NCBI RefSeq assembly: GCF_019966545.1
Contig: NZ_JAIMIC010000002.1
Location: forward strand, 434,001 to 498,000
Direction: 5' to 3'
DNA length: 64,000 nt
Source of the DNA: Heliomarina baculiformis
GTDB taxonomy: Bacteria; Pseudomonadota; Alphaproteobacteria; Rhodobacterales; Rhodobacteraceae
The notes under the pieces were generated by a model, which did no database searches, was not told the origin of the DNA, and worked only from the letters and a program-made list of their open reading frames with translations. The position numbers and the translations under genes were made by a program. Below are positions 17,076-26,152 of this stretch, piece by piece (within the stretch, counting starts at the first letter, position 1; each line of letters opens with the position of its first letter).

Positions 17076-18398
17076 ATGAATAAGAAATTCATGACCACCG
17101 TCGCGTCGGGTGCCTTGGTGACGGCAGGCCTGTCGGGGGCGGCAAACGCAGAAGACCTTACCCTTTGCTGGGCGGCGTGGGATCCGGCGAACGCGCTGGT
17201 CGAGCTGAGCAAGGATTTCGAAGAGAAGTCCGGCCATAACATGAGCTTTGAATTCGTGCCTTGGCCTAACTTTGCGGACCGGATGCTGAACGAGCTGAAT
17301 TCGGGCGGGCAGCTTTGCGATCTGATGATCGGGGACAGCCAGTGGATCGGCGGTGGCGCCGAGAGCGGCCATTACGTCAAGCTGAACGACTTTTTCGAAG
17401 CCGAAGGCATTACCATGGATGACTTTATCCCAGCGACGGTGACCGGCTATTCGGAATGGCCCAAGGGGTCGCCGAATTACTGGGCGCTGCCCGCGTTCGG
17501 CGACGTGGTGGGCTGGACCTATCGCAAGGACTGGTTCGAGAAGCCCGAGCTGCAGGCCGAGTTCAAGGAGAAATACGGTCGCGATCTGGGTGTACCGGCC
17601 ACGCTGGAAGAGCTGAAGGACATCGCGGAGTTCTTTCAGGGGCGCGAGATCGACGGCAACACGGTTTACGGCGCGGCGATCTATACCGAGCGCGGCTCGG
17701 AAGGGATCACGATGGGTGTGACCAACGTGCTGTATAACTATGGTTTCCAGTACGAAAACCCGGATCAGCCCTATGATCTCGAAGGCTACGTGAACTCGGA
17801 AGGCGCGGTTGAAGGGCTTGAGTTCTATAAGGCGCTTTACGATGTCGGCACCCCACCGGGATCGTCGAACTGGTACATGGGCGAGAATATCGACGCCTAT
17901 AAATCCGGTCAGGTCGCGCTTCAGATGAACTTTGCCTTTATCTGGCCGGGCGTGGAGGCCGATCCGAACGTGGGCGGTGGCAAGTCGGGTTATTTCCCGA
18001 ACCCGGCAGGTCCGGCGGGCCAGTATGCCCAGCTTGGCGGGCAGGGGATTTCGGTAGTGTCCTATTCCTCGAAACAGGATGCGGCGCTGGAATACATCAA
18101 GTGGTTCGCCCAGCCTGAGATTCAGGCCCGCTGGTGGGAGCTTGGCGGTTATTCGGCGCTGAAGGCCGTGGTCGAAGATCCGGGCTTTGCCTCGAGCCAG
18201 CCCTATGCGCAGACCTTCCTTGATAGCATGGCAATCGTAAAGGATTTCTGGGCTGAACCGGCCTATGCCGATCTGCTGCTGGCGATGCAGGAAAAGATCC
18301 ATGACTACGTGATCGCCGGTAACGGCACGGCGCAAGAGGCGCTGGACGGACTTGTCGAGGAATGGACCATCATCTTTGAAGATGAAGGCAAGATCTGA
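17076..18398 (+). CDS. ABC transporter sugar/polyol substrate-binding protein
   Basis: 440 residues from an ATG with GGGAGGAA upstream. An N-terminal signal peptide is clear (MNKKFMTTVASG, hydrophobic core, cleavage after AANA). The mature part has the layout of family 1 extracellular solute-binding proteins for sugars and polyols, including a W-rich ligand region (LCWAAWDPANALVELS). It delivers substrate to the two MalF/MalG-type permeases encoded next. The dihydroxyacetone kinase at the operon end suggests a triose, glycerol-like or polyol substrate, but the ligand cannot be read from sequence. Confidence 0.88.
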   Translation: MNKKFMTTVASGALVTAGLSGAANAEDLTLCWAAWDPANALVELSKDFEEKSGHNMSFEFVPWPNFADRMLNELNSGGQLCDLMIGDSQWIGGGAESGHYVKLNDFFEAEGITMDDFIPATVTGYSEWPKGSPNYWALPAFGDVVGWTYRKDWFEKPELQAEFKEKYGRDLGVPATLEELKDIAEFFQGREIDGNTVYGAAIYTERGSEGITMGVTNVLYNYGFQYENPDQPYDLEGYVNSEGAVEGLEFYKALYDVGTPPGSSNWYMGENIDAYKSGQVALQMNFAFIWPGVEADPNVGGGKSGYFPNPAGPAGQYAQLGGQGISVVSYSSKQDAALEYIKWFAQPEIQARWWELGGYSALKAVVEDPGFASSQPYAQTFLDSMAIVKDFWAEPAYADLLLAMQEKIHDYVIAGNGTAQEALDGLVEEWTIIFEDEGKI

Positions 18399-18408
18399 AT
18401 GACTCCCC

Positions 18409-18430
18409 GTCGGACGGCATATCGTCCGAC
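18409..18430 (+). promoter_or_regulatory. Hairpin between binding-protein and permease genes
   Basis: Perfect 8-base stem GTCGGACG-gcatat-CGTCCGAC beginning 11 bases after the stop codon of the binding-protein gene and not followed by a proper T-run. In ABC operons such hairpins usually stabilise the binding-protein mRNA or attenuate read-through, giving more binding protein than permease. Confidence 0.6.
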
Positions 18431-18541
18431 TTTACTGCCCCCCGCTGTCGCGGATGCGCTTTCGGGGGGCACCTTTCCGAACATGCAGGAACAGATGGAA
18501 ACGCGGGTTATGCCTAGCGCCCGTCGCGAAGGATTTGTCTT

Positions 18542-19489
18542 ATGACCCATGCCCCGATGGAGAAAATCGCGCGCGCCACTCCGGCACCGGTGGCCAGACG
18601 GATCAAGGGGCTGTCGGACCGGGCCATCGCCTGGATATTTGTGGCGCCGTCGATCTTTCTGTTGCTGGCGGTGAATATCTTTCCGCTGATCTGGACGATC
18701 CGGCTGAGCTTTACCGATTACCGGGTGAACCGGCCGAACCGGGATGTGGAATGGGTGGGTCTGCGCAATTACGAACGGATCCTGACAGATGACGGGATCT
18801 GGGCGACAATGCAGGCGACGGCGCATTTCCTGATCTGGACCATCGTGCTTCAGGTCATCATCGGCTTTGCGCTGGCCTATCTGATCAACAAGAAATTCAA
18901 GGGCAATGACCTCTGGACCACGGTGATTGTGCTGCCGATGATGCTGAGCCCGGCGGTGGTCGGCAACTTCTGGACTTTCCTCTACCAGCCGCAGATCGGG
19001 CTGTTCAATTACGTGATCGCCTTTTTTACCGGGGCCGATCCAGCGTCATTTTCGATGATCGGCGATGTGAACCTTGCGCCCTGGGCCATTGTCATCGCGG
19101 ATACATGGATGTGGACGCCTTTCGTGATGCTGATCTGTCTGGCGGGGCTGCGGTCGATCCCGGACAGCATCTACGAGGCGGCGGAATGCGACCGTGCGAG
19201 CAAGTGGCGGCAGTTCTGGACGATCACCATTCCGATGGCTTTGCCCTTCCTGATGCTGGCGGTGCTGTTCCGGGGGATCGAGAACTTCAAGATGTTCGAT
19301 CTGGTTGTGCAGCTGACCGGCGGGGGGCCGGGCAATACCACCACGCTGACCTCCATCGACCTCAAGCGTGAGGCGTTCGAGCGCTGGCGAACCGGCTATT
19401 CGTCGGCCTATGCGGTGATCTTGTTCGTAACCGTCTTTGGCCTTGCCTCGATTTATGTGAAAGCCCTGAACAAGGTGAAAGAGAGATGA
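18542..19489 (+). CDS. ABC transporter permease, MalF type
   Basis: 315 residues with six predicted membrane helices. The EAA loop that docks on the ATPase is seen in YEAAECDRASKWRQFWTITI. GAAGGA precedes the ATG. The end overlaps the next permease by 4 bases. It forms the inner-membrane channel with the following permease. The N-terminal cytoplasmic tail (about 35 residues) is normal for this family. Confidence 0.9.
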   Translation: MTHAPMEKIARATPAPVARRIKGLSDRAIAWIFVAPSIFLLLAVNIFPLIWTIRLSFTDYRVNRPNRDVEWVGLRNYERILTDDGIWATMQATAHFLIWTIVLQVIIGFALAYLINKKFKGNDLWTTVIVLPMMLSPAVVGNFWTFLYQPQIGLFNYVIAFFTGADPASFSMIGDVNLAPWAIVIADTWMWTPFVMLICLAGLRSIPDSIYEAAECDRASKWRQFWTITIPMALPFLMLAVLFRGIENFKMFDLVVQLTGGGPGNTTTLTSIDLKREAFERWRTGYSSAYAVILFVTVFGLASIYVKALNKVKER

Positions 19490-20424
19490 GCTTTTCCGTC
19501 ACCGACCCGTCGCGCGGCACCAAGTGGTTTGCAGGTGTCATGGTGGTTGCCTATGCGATCATCACCATCCTCCCGCTGGCATGGATTATCGCTACCGGTT
19601 TCAAGTCGCCCGCCGATGCCATTGCCTATCCGCCCAAGGTGGTTTTCGAGCCGAGCCTTGAAGGCTACGTCAACCTGTTCACGACCCGCACGCGGGTGAC
19701 AGAGGACGATTTCGCGGCGCTGCCGCCTCCGGCAACATGGTACGAAAAAGTGGTGCGGGATCAGGGAATGGTGATCGCCGGGCCGTCGCGCTATGGCGAG
19801 CGGTTTCTCAATTCGGTGATCATCGGATTTGGCTCGACGGTGCTCTGCATGATCCTTGGCACGGCAGCGGCCTATGCGTTCAGCCGGTTCCGGGTGCCAC
19901 TGAAGGACGACCTTTTGTTCTTTATCCTGTCGACGCGGATGATGCCGCCGATCGCAGTGGCAATTCCGATCTTTCTGATGTTCCGCCAGATCGGGCTGAA
20001 CGATACGCATCTCGGAATGATCCTGCTTTATACGGCGGTGAATCTGTCGCTGTCGGTGTGGCTGCTGAAGGGATTTATCGACGAGATTCCGGTTGAGTAC
20101 GAAGAGGCCGCGCTGATCGACGGCTATACGCGGTTTCAGGCCTTTTACAAAGTGGTGCTGCCGCAGGCGGCGACCGGCATCGCCTCGACCGCGATTTTCT
20201 GTCTGATCTTCGCTTGGAACGAATATGCCTTCGCGGTGTTGCTGACATCCGGCACCGCGCAGACTGCGCCGCCGTTCATCCCGACGATTATCGGGGTCGG
20301 GGGCAAGGACTGGCCCGCAGTGGCGGCCGGGGCGACCATCTTCCTTGTGCCGGTCATGGTCTTCACCATCCTGTTGCGCAAGCATCTGCTGCGCGGGATC
20401 ACATTTGGAGCGGTGCGCAAATGA
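19486..20424 (+). CDS. ABC transporter permease, MalG type
   Basis: 312 residues, six membrane helices, with the EAA motif YEEAALIDGYTRFQAFYKVV near the C-terminal third. It overlaps the MalF-type gene (ATGA) and also the next small gene by 4 bases, so all are co-translated. A periplasmic loop of about 60 residues between helices 1 and 2 is longer than in the shortest MalG relatives. Confidence 0.9.
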   Translation: MSFSVTDPSRGTKWFAGVMVVAYAIITILPLAWIIATGFKSPADAIAYPPKVVFEPSLEGYVNLFTTRTRVTEDDFAALPPPATWYEKVVRDQGMVIAGPSRYGERFLNSVIIGFGSTVLCMILGTAAAYAFSRFRVPLKDDLLFFILSTRMMPPIAVAIPIFLMFRQIGLNDTHLGMILLYTAVNLSLSVWLLKGFIDEIPVEYEEAALIDGYTRFQAFYKVVLPQAATGIASTAIFCLIFAWNEYAFAVLLTSGTAQTAPPFIPTIIGVGGKDWPAVAAGATIFLVPVMVFTILLRKHLLRGITFGAVRK

Positions 20425-20609
20425 CCAGCTTTTTCAACGGACTGGTTCGCTTTCGTCGGGGCGCGTGGGAGATGCTGGCAAGCGTATTGATCGCGCTGGG
20501 CGTGGTGATGCTGATGCAGCCATTTTTCCTGGTCGCCTTCACCTATTCCTTTATCGTCACGCTGGTGGGCACGGTGATGTTCATCATCGTCAGCCATTTC
20601 CCGGAGTGA
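20421..20609 (+). CDS. Small inner-membrane protein of the ABC transporter operon
   Basis: 62 residues, starting at an ATG that overlaps the permease stop (ATGA). Two hydrophobic segments (about 18-35 and 38-57) make it a small double-spanning membrane protein. I do not recognise a named family. Some glycerol/polyol ABC operons carry an extra small membrane protein, so an accessory or assembly role in the transporter is plausible but unproven. Confidence 0.75.
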   Translation: MTSFFNGLVRFRRGAWEMLASVLIALGVVMLMQPFFLVAFTYSFIVTLVGTVMFIIVSHFPE

Positions 20610-20614
20610 GCAGG

Positions 20615-21037
20615 ATGGCTGTGCCTGCTGCCCCCAAGGACGTCGATGCGGTGTTTGCGGCGATGGCCCCGCCGGTTGAGGCCCGCGCGCGGGAGTTGCG
20701 CGCGCTGGTGTTCGACGTGGCTGAGGCCGAGGGGCTGGCCGCACCCGAGGAGACCCTGCGCTGGGGCGAGCCCGCTTACCTGCCTGGGAAATCCGGTACG
20801 GCCGTGCGCATCACGGCGGATAAATCGCGTGAGGGCTGCAAGGTGCTGGTACATTGTCAGACCTCGCTGGTCGAAACATGGCGCGATCGTTTCGGCGACC
20901 GGCTGGGCTTCGAAGGCAACCGTGCCGTGCTGGTTCCGGCCAGCGAACATATCGACCGGCACGCGCTGGCGATCTGCATCGCCGATGCGCTGACCTATCG
21001 CAAAAAAGAAGGAGCCCGCCCGTGGCTGAGATCGTGA
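20615..21037 (+). CDS. DUF1801 domain protein
   Basis: 140 residues. The segment PEETLRWGEPAYL followed by VRITADKS and a C-terminal helical part matches the small DUF1801 (YdhG-like) fold. Biochemical role unknown. Its start lies 5 bases after the small membrane gene, and its end overlaps the next ATPase gene by 16 bases, so it is a true operon member although such proteins are not standard transporter parts. Confidence 0.75.
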   Translation: MAVPAAPKDVDAVFAAMAPPVEARARELRALVFDVAEAEGLAAPEETLRWGEPAYLPGKSGTAVRITADKSREGCKVLVHCQTSLVETWRDRFGDRLGFEGNRAVLVPASEHIDRHALAICIADALTYRKKEGARPWLRS

Positions 21038-22119
21038 TCCGCAACCTGCGCAAGGATTTCGGCGCGTTCAACGCGGTCAAATCCTCGAGTTTTACCATCG
21101 CCGATGGCGAGTTCTTCATGCTGCTCGGGCCCTCGGGCTGCGGCAAGACGACGACGCTGCGGATGATGGCGGGGCTGGAACTGCCAACCTCGGGAGAGAT
21201 CTATATCGATGGCGAGGAGGTCGGGATGAAACCGGCCAGCCAGCGTGATATTGCCTTTGTTTTCCAAATGTTCGCGCTTTACCCGCATATGAACGTGGGC
21301 AAGAATATCAGCTATCCGCTGATCAGCCAGGGGATGCCGCGCGCCGAGGTCAAACAGAAGGTGGCTGAGGTGGCGCGGATACTTGGGATTGAAAACATCC
21401 TGAACCGTCCGGTTGGCGGGTTGTCGGGCGGGGATCGGCAGCGCGTGGCGCTGGGCCGGGCCATCGTGCGCAATCCCAAGGCGTTTTTCATGGATGAGCC
21501 GCTGGGCGCGCTCGATGCCGAGTTCCGCGAGCATATGGCCGAGGAATTGCGCGCCCTGCATGACCGGATGGGCGCGACGACGGTTTACGTGACCCATGAT
21601 CAGCTTGAAGCGATGCAGATGGGCGACAAGATCGTGGTGATGAACCACGGGGTTGTGGAACAGTTTGGTGTGCCTCAGCAGATTTACGACTGGCCGGCGA
21701 CACGGTTCGTGGCCGAGTTCATCGGGTCTCCGCCGATGAATTTCCTCGATTTTCAGGGCAGGGTCGATGCCGGTGCCGAAAAGGTCATGCTGGGCGACAG
21801 CGGCTTTGCGGTGCCGCGCCAGCATGACGGGGCGAGCGGGGATCTCACGCTGGGGGTGCGCCCCGAACATGTCCGGTTGAGCGATGCGGCGCCTTATCGT
21901 GGTGAGATCGTCGCGGCGGAATACCTTGGCACGACGCAGATCATCACGCTCGACACCGCCTTTGGCCGGGTCAAGGCGCGTACGCCATCGCATGAGGTGG
22001 TGCGGGTCGGCGACCGGACCGGGCTGGAGTTCGACGCGCGCACGCTGAGTATCTTTGATGCGGGCACCGGCCGGGCGCTGGTGTCGGATTCGAACAGGGA
22101 GGCGCTTGCCCATGGCTGA
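21022..22119 (+). CDS. ABC transporter ATP-binding protein, first of two
   Basis: 365 residues from a GTG with AAGAAGGAG upstream. Walker A is GPSGCGKTTT, the signature is LSGGDRQRVALGRA (Asp replaces the usual Gln), Walker B is AFFMDEPLGALD, and the switch His is in VTHDQLEAM. A C-terminal TOBE-like domain follows (LGVRPEHVRL). It belongs to the MalK/UgpC type. A second ATPase follows directly, so the transporter probably runs on a heterodimer. Confidence 0.92.
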   Translation: MAEIVIRNLRKDFGAFNAVKSSSFTIADGEFFMLLGPSGCGKTTTLRMMAGLELPTSGEIYIDGEEVGMKPASQRDIAFVFQMFALYPHMNVGKNISYPLISQGMPRAEVKQKVAEVARILGIENILNRPVGGLSGGDRQRVALGRAIVRNPKAFFMDEPLGALDAEFREHMAEELRALHDRMGATTVYVTHDQLEAMQMGDKIVVMNHGVVEQFGVPQQIYDWPATRFVAEFIGSPPMNFLDFQGRVDAGAEKVMLGDSGFAVPRQHDGASGDLTLGVRPEHVRLSDAAPYRGEIVAAEYLGTTQIITLDTAFGRVKARTPSHEVVRVGDRTGLEFDARTLSIFDAGTGRALVSDSNREALAHG

Positions 22120-23107
22120 GGTCGTTTTATCCGGGATCTCGAAACGGTTCGGCGAGGATGTTGCGCTCGACGATGTGTCGATGACCGTGCCAGACGGCTC
22201 TTTTGTCGTCCTGCTTGGCCCGACCGGGGCGGGCAAGACGACAACCCTGCGGATGGTATCGGGGCTGGACGTGCCGGACCGGGGCAAAATCTCGATTGAC
22301 GGGCGCGACATGACCGGGCTGACGCCTGCGCAGCGGGATGTGGCGATGGTGTTCCAGCAGTATTCGCTTTACCCGCATCTGACCGTGCGCGAAAACCTTG
22401 AATTTCCGCTGAAATCTCCGGTGCTGCGGACCCCGCAGGACCAGATCGACCGAAAGGTGGGCGAGGTGGCAGAGATCCTGCAGATCTCGCACAAGCTGGG
22501 GAACAAGGCGACGGAGCTTTCGGGCGGCGAGATGCAGCGTGTGTCCATTGGCCGGGCGCTGGTGCGCAACCCGTCGGTCTACCTGATGGACGAGCCGCTG
22601 AGCTCGCTGGATGCCAAGCTGCGTGCCGATCTGCGCGTCGAGTTGAAGAATATTCAGGCCCATTCCGGCGCAACGCTGCTGTACGTGACCCATGACCAGA
22701 TCGAGGCGATGACGATGGCGACCCATGTGGGCGTGCTGGATCACGGGCGGCTGGTGCAGTTCGGCACGCCCCGGCAGATCTACGAAGACCCGGTGAGCAT
22801 CTATGCCGCAAGCCGTCTGGGGCTGCCGCGCATCAATGTGCTGCCTGCGGACCTGTTTGGTCATGCGCCGGACCGGGCTGCCTATATCGGGTTGCGTCCG
22901 GAACAAATCGCGCAGGGCGAGGGGCAGGAAAGCCATGTGACGCGGGTGGAGCATCTGGGCGATCAGACCCGGCTGCACCTGAAATTTCAGAACCACGATT
23001 TGATTACCGTGACGGATGCGCATACGCCGCTGGTTTCAGGCGATGTGGTGCGCATCCAACCGAAGAAACCGCTGTTTTTCGACGCTGATGGCGCAAGGCT
23101 CGGGTAA
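22112..23107 (+). CDS. ABC transporter ATP-binding protein, second of two
   Basis: 331 residues; the ATG lies 8 bases inside the preceding gene. Walker A GPTGAGKTTT, signature LSGGEMQRVSIGRAL, Walker B YLMDEPLSSLD, His switch VTHDQIEAM. A C-terminal regulatory domain is present but shorter than in its partner. Two unlike MalK-type ATPases in one operon occur in glycerol-type (GlpS/GlpT) uptake systems, which supports a small polyol or triose substrate here. Confidence 0.92.
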   Translation: MAEVVLSGISKRFGEDVALDDVSMTVPDGSFVVLLGPTGAGKTTTLRMVSGLDVPDRGKISIDGRDMTGLTPAQRDVAMVFQQYSLYPHLTVRENLEFPLKSPVLRTPQDQIDRKVGEVAEILQISHKLGNKATELSGGEMQRVSIGRALVRNPSVYLMDEPLSSLDAKLRADLRVELKNIQAHSGATLLYVTHDQIEAMTMATHVGVLDHGRLVQFGTPRQIYEDPVSIYAASRLGLPRINVLPADLFGHAPDRAAYIGLRPEQIAQGEGQESHVTRVEHLGDQTRLHLKFQNHDLITVTDAHTPLVSGDVVRIQPKKPLFFDADGARLG

Positions 23108-23118
23108 GGGAGCACGAC

Positions 23119-24738
23119 ATGACCCATTTCATGAACAAGAAGGAAGATATCGTCACCGAGGCGATTGACGGTGCCATTGCCGCTTCGGGCGGGGCGCTGT
23201 CCCGCCTGGATGGTTACCCGCATATCCGTGTCGTGGTGCGCAGCGACTGGGACAAGTCCAAGGTGGCGCTGGTGTCGGGGGGCGGGTCTGGGCACGAACC
23301 GGCCCATGCGGGATTCGTCGGGCAGGGCATGCTGACAGCGGCGGTTTGTGGTGACGTGTTCGCCTCGCCCTCGGTTGATGCGGTGCTGGCGGGAATACTG
23401 GCGGTGACGGGGCCAGCGGGCTGTCTGCTGATCGTCAAGAATTATACCGGCGACCGGTTGAATTTTGGGCTGGCCGCAGAGCGGGCACGGGCGTTCGGGC
23501 TGAACGTGCGGATGGTCGTGGTGGATGATGACATCGCGTTGCCCGACCTGCCGCAGGCACGCGGCGTTGCGGGAACGCTTTTCGTGCACAAGGTTGCGGG
23601 CGCGGCCGCCGAGCAGGGCGCGTCGCTGGACGAGGTGGCCGAGGCGGCGGAACGGGTGATCGGGGGGATTTATTCCATCGGCATGTCGCTTGATACCTGC
23701 ACCGTGCCCGGCTCGCCCAAGGAGGGACGTATCCCTGAGGGCATGGCCGAGCTTGGGCTGGGTATTCACGGCGAGGCCGGGGTCGAGCATCTGGAATACG
23801 AGGGCGCACGGCAGGCGATGGGGTCGATGGTGGACAAGCTGTCCGCCGTCATGTCCGGCAAGCCCTGCGTTGCGCTGCTGAATAATCTGGGCGCGGTATC
23901 GGTGCTCGAAATGTCCGTGCTGGCGGCGGAGTTGCGGCGGTCGGCCATCGGCGAGCGTATCAAATGGCTGGTGGGACCGGCGGCGTTGATGACCTCGCTT
24001 GATATGCGCGGGTTTTCCCTGACGGTTTTCGAAGCGGGCGAAAGGGATCTGGCACTGCTGCGGGAGCCTTGCGGAGTGCGGGCATGGCCGGGCACGGTGG
24101 AGCTTGTCGCGGATAACGTGCTGCCTTTGCCCGATGGACTCGCGCCGATCAAGGCGATGCCCTCGGCCCATGAACCGACCAAGGCTTTCCTTATCAAGTG
24201 CTGCCAGGTGCTGATCGAGGCCGAGGACGACCTGAATGCGCTGGATGCGAAGTCGGGTGACGGGGATACCGGCTCGACTCTGGCGGGGGCGGCGCGGGCG
24301 TTGATCGACGCGCTGGATTCGCTGCCATTGGCCGATCACACGCAGCTTTATCGCGCGATCGAACAGGAGCTGAGTCAGACCATGGGCGGTTCGTCGGGCG
24401 TGTTGCTGGCGATCTTCTTTGCTGCGGTGGGCGATGCGTCGTCATCCGGGATGCCGATGCGGGATGCGCTTATGGCGGGTCTGGAGCGGATGCAGCAGAT
24501 CGGCGGGGCTCGTCTGGGCGACCGGACGATGATCGACGCGCTGAAACCGGCGCTGGACGAGTTGGGCAGCGGTATCGGCTGCGCGGCACGGGCAGCGCGG
24601 GAAGGAGCCAACCACACTGCCACGATGACCCGGGCCAACGCCGGGCGGGCATCTTACATCAGCGCCGAGCAGCTTGAGGGCCATGTGGATCCGGGCGCCG
24701 AAGCCGTGGCGCGTTTGTTCGAGCGGCTGGCGTCGTAA
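23119..24738 (+). CDS. dhaK: Dihydroxyacetone kinase, DhaK-DhaL fusion
   Basis: 539 residues in one chain. The DhaK half has SGGGSGHEPAHAGFVG (53-68) and His217 in GLGIHGEAG, the residue that holds the substrate carbonyl covalently. The DhaL half begins near 360, with the Mg/nucleotide motif DAKSGDGDTGSTL. This is the ATP-dependent single-polypeptide type (as in Citrobacter), not the PTS-dependent split type. It converts dihydroxyacetone to its phosphate. AGGGAG precedes the ATG. As last gene of the ABC operon it is the best clue to the transported compound. Confidence 0.93.
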   Translation: MTHFMNKKEDIVTEAIDGAIAASGGALSRLDGYPHIRVVVRSDWDKSKVALVSGGGSGHEPAHAGFVGQGMLTAAVCGDVFASPSVDAVLAGILAVTGPAGCLLIVKNYTGDRLNFGLAAERARAFGLNVRMVVVDDDIALPDLPQARGVAGTLFVHKVAGAAAEQGASLDEVAEAAERVIGGIYSIGMSLDTCTVPGSPKEGRIPEGMAELGLGIHGEAGVEHLEYEGARQAMGSMVDKLSAVMSGKPCVALLNNLGAVSVLEMSVLAAELRRSAIGERIKWLVGPAALMTSLDMRGFSLTVFEAGERDLALLREPCGVRAWPGTVELVADNVLPLPDGLAPIKAMPSAHEPTKAFLIKCCQVLIEAEDDLNALDAKSGDGDTGSTLAGAARALIDALDSLPLADHTQLYRAIEQELSQTMGGSSGVLLAIFFAAVGDASSSGMPMRDALMAGLERMQQIGGARLGDRTMIDALKPALDELGSGIGCAARAAREGANHTATMTRANAGRASYISAEQLEGHVDPGAEAVARLFERLAS

Positions 24739-24744
24739 TTCGAC

Positions 24745-26142
24745 TTAACGCCAGCGGGTGCGGTAAACGGCAAGGGCAATGACAGCGCCGTAAATGGCCA
24801 TGCCGGCGCCTATGGCGGCAAAGACCCCGCGCACGCCCATGTCGGTCGTGTTCACCAGCAGCATGGCACCGCCGAATGCCACGGTGATCCGGGCGAGGCT
24901 GCCGATGACAGGCCAGGCCATGCGGCCTGCGCCCTGGCTTGCGAAATAGAGGGCGAGGCCCAGTCCGAAAAAGCCGTAGAAGGGCGCGACATAGCCAAAG
25001 TAGGCGCGTCCGGCTGCGAGTGCTCCGGTTTCGGACGGGGACAGGAAGATGCCGAGCCAGAGATCGGGGAACAGTGCGACGACCAGCCCGATAACGCCGA
25101 CGATAGCTGCGGCGGCAAGGGAGCCGGTCCAGGCGACGGCCAGCGCGCGAGGTTTGTTGCCTGCACCGATGTTCGCGCCGACCATCGCGGTCAGTGCCGC
25201 ACCGATGCCAAAGACGACCGGGATCATCAGGAATTCCAGCCGCGCGCCAAGGCCGTAACCGGCGAGGGCGGCTTCTCCGAAGCGACCGACCATGCCGACC
25301 ATGAGAATGATCGTGAGAACGGTCAGGAAGGAGTTGACCGAGGCAATGATACCGACGCGAAGGATGTCATAGAAAAAGTCACCTTTCACCCGCGCGGGGC
25401 GCAGTGGCAAACCGGCGTGACCGGTGAGGATGTAAAGCAGCGCGACAATCGCGCCGATGGCGTAGGAGAGGGTCATGCCAAGGGCGAGGCCGGACATGCC
25501 GAGCGCGGGCAGGGGGCCCCAGCCAAGCGCCAGACCGCCGGAGAGGGGAATGGTCGCGAGCGAGACAAGAAGCAGGAGAAGGGAGGGTGTTCCCATGTTG
25601 CCGGTACCGCGAATGACGCTGAGCGTCGAATGGCAGAGCCAGAGCGCGATGCAGCCGGGAAAGAAGACGCGGGCATAATCGAGCGCAGCGGCGATGGCAT
25701 CTTTTCCGCCACCGAGCATGCCAAAGATCATTGCTCCCAAGAGCCACATGATCAGCGCCGTCATCAGCGCGATGAGCGCTGCGATGATCCACGCGGCGAC
25801 GGTCAGACCGGCGGCGCGGCTGACGTCACCTGCACCAAGGGCGCGGGCAATCGAGGAAGAGATTGCGCCGCCCATCGAACCGGCCGAGAGCATCTGCGTC
25901 AGCATGACGAGCGGGAAAACCAGCGCGAGGCCGGCGAGGGCGGAAACGCCGAGCTGGCTGGCAAAAATGCCTTCGGCGATGCTCATCGCTGCCTGTACGA
26001 CCATCGCAAGCACGTTGGGCGCAGCGAGCCGCGCGAGCGTCGGGCCGATGGGGTCTTCGAGCAAGCGCCGGGTGCGCAGGGCGCGGGCGGTTTCGGCCAG
26101 CTGGGCGCGGCCCGGCGCTGTGCCTTCGGCGGCGTGCTGCAT
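24745..26142 (-). CDS. MATE family efflux transporter
   Basis: 465 residues from the ATG at 26142; the frame stays open to 26217, but that part overlaps the thioesterase gene. About 12 membrane helices in two similar halves, with the N-terminal segment PTLARLAAPNVLAMVVQAAM typical of MATE/NorM exporters, which expel cationic drugs or metabolites using a Na+ or H+ gradient. It lies 10 bases after the thioesterase stop, so the two are likely co-transcribed. Substrate unknown. Confidence 0.88.
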   Translation of the reverse strand: MQHAAEGTAPGRAQLAETARALRTRRLLEDPIGPTLARLAAPNVLAMVVQAAMSIAEGIFASQLGVSALAGLALVFPLVMLTQMLSAGSMGGAISSSIARALGAGDVSRAAGLTVAAWIIAALIALMTALIMWLLGAMIFGMLGGGKDAIAAALDYARVFFPGCIALWLCHSTLSVIRGTGNMGTPSLLLLLVSLATIPLSGGLALGWGPLPALGMSGLALGMTLSYAIGAIVALLYILTGHAGLPLRPARVKGDFFYDILRVGIIASVNSFLTVLTIILMVGMVGRFGEAALAGYGLGARLEFLMIPVVFGIGAALTAMVGANIGAGNKPRALAVAWTGSLAAAAIVGVIGLVVALFPDLWLGIFLSPSETGALAAGRAYFGYVAPFYGFFGLGLALYFASQGAGRMAWPVIGSLARITVAFGGAMLLVNTTDMGVRGVFAAIGAGMAIYGAVIALAVYRTRWR

Positions 26143-26152
26143 GGTCACGGGA

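Noticed and set aside
17073-18335. Minus-strand open frame opposite the binding-protein gene
   Set aside because: Shadow; the plus strand has a signal peptide, ribosome site and known family.
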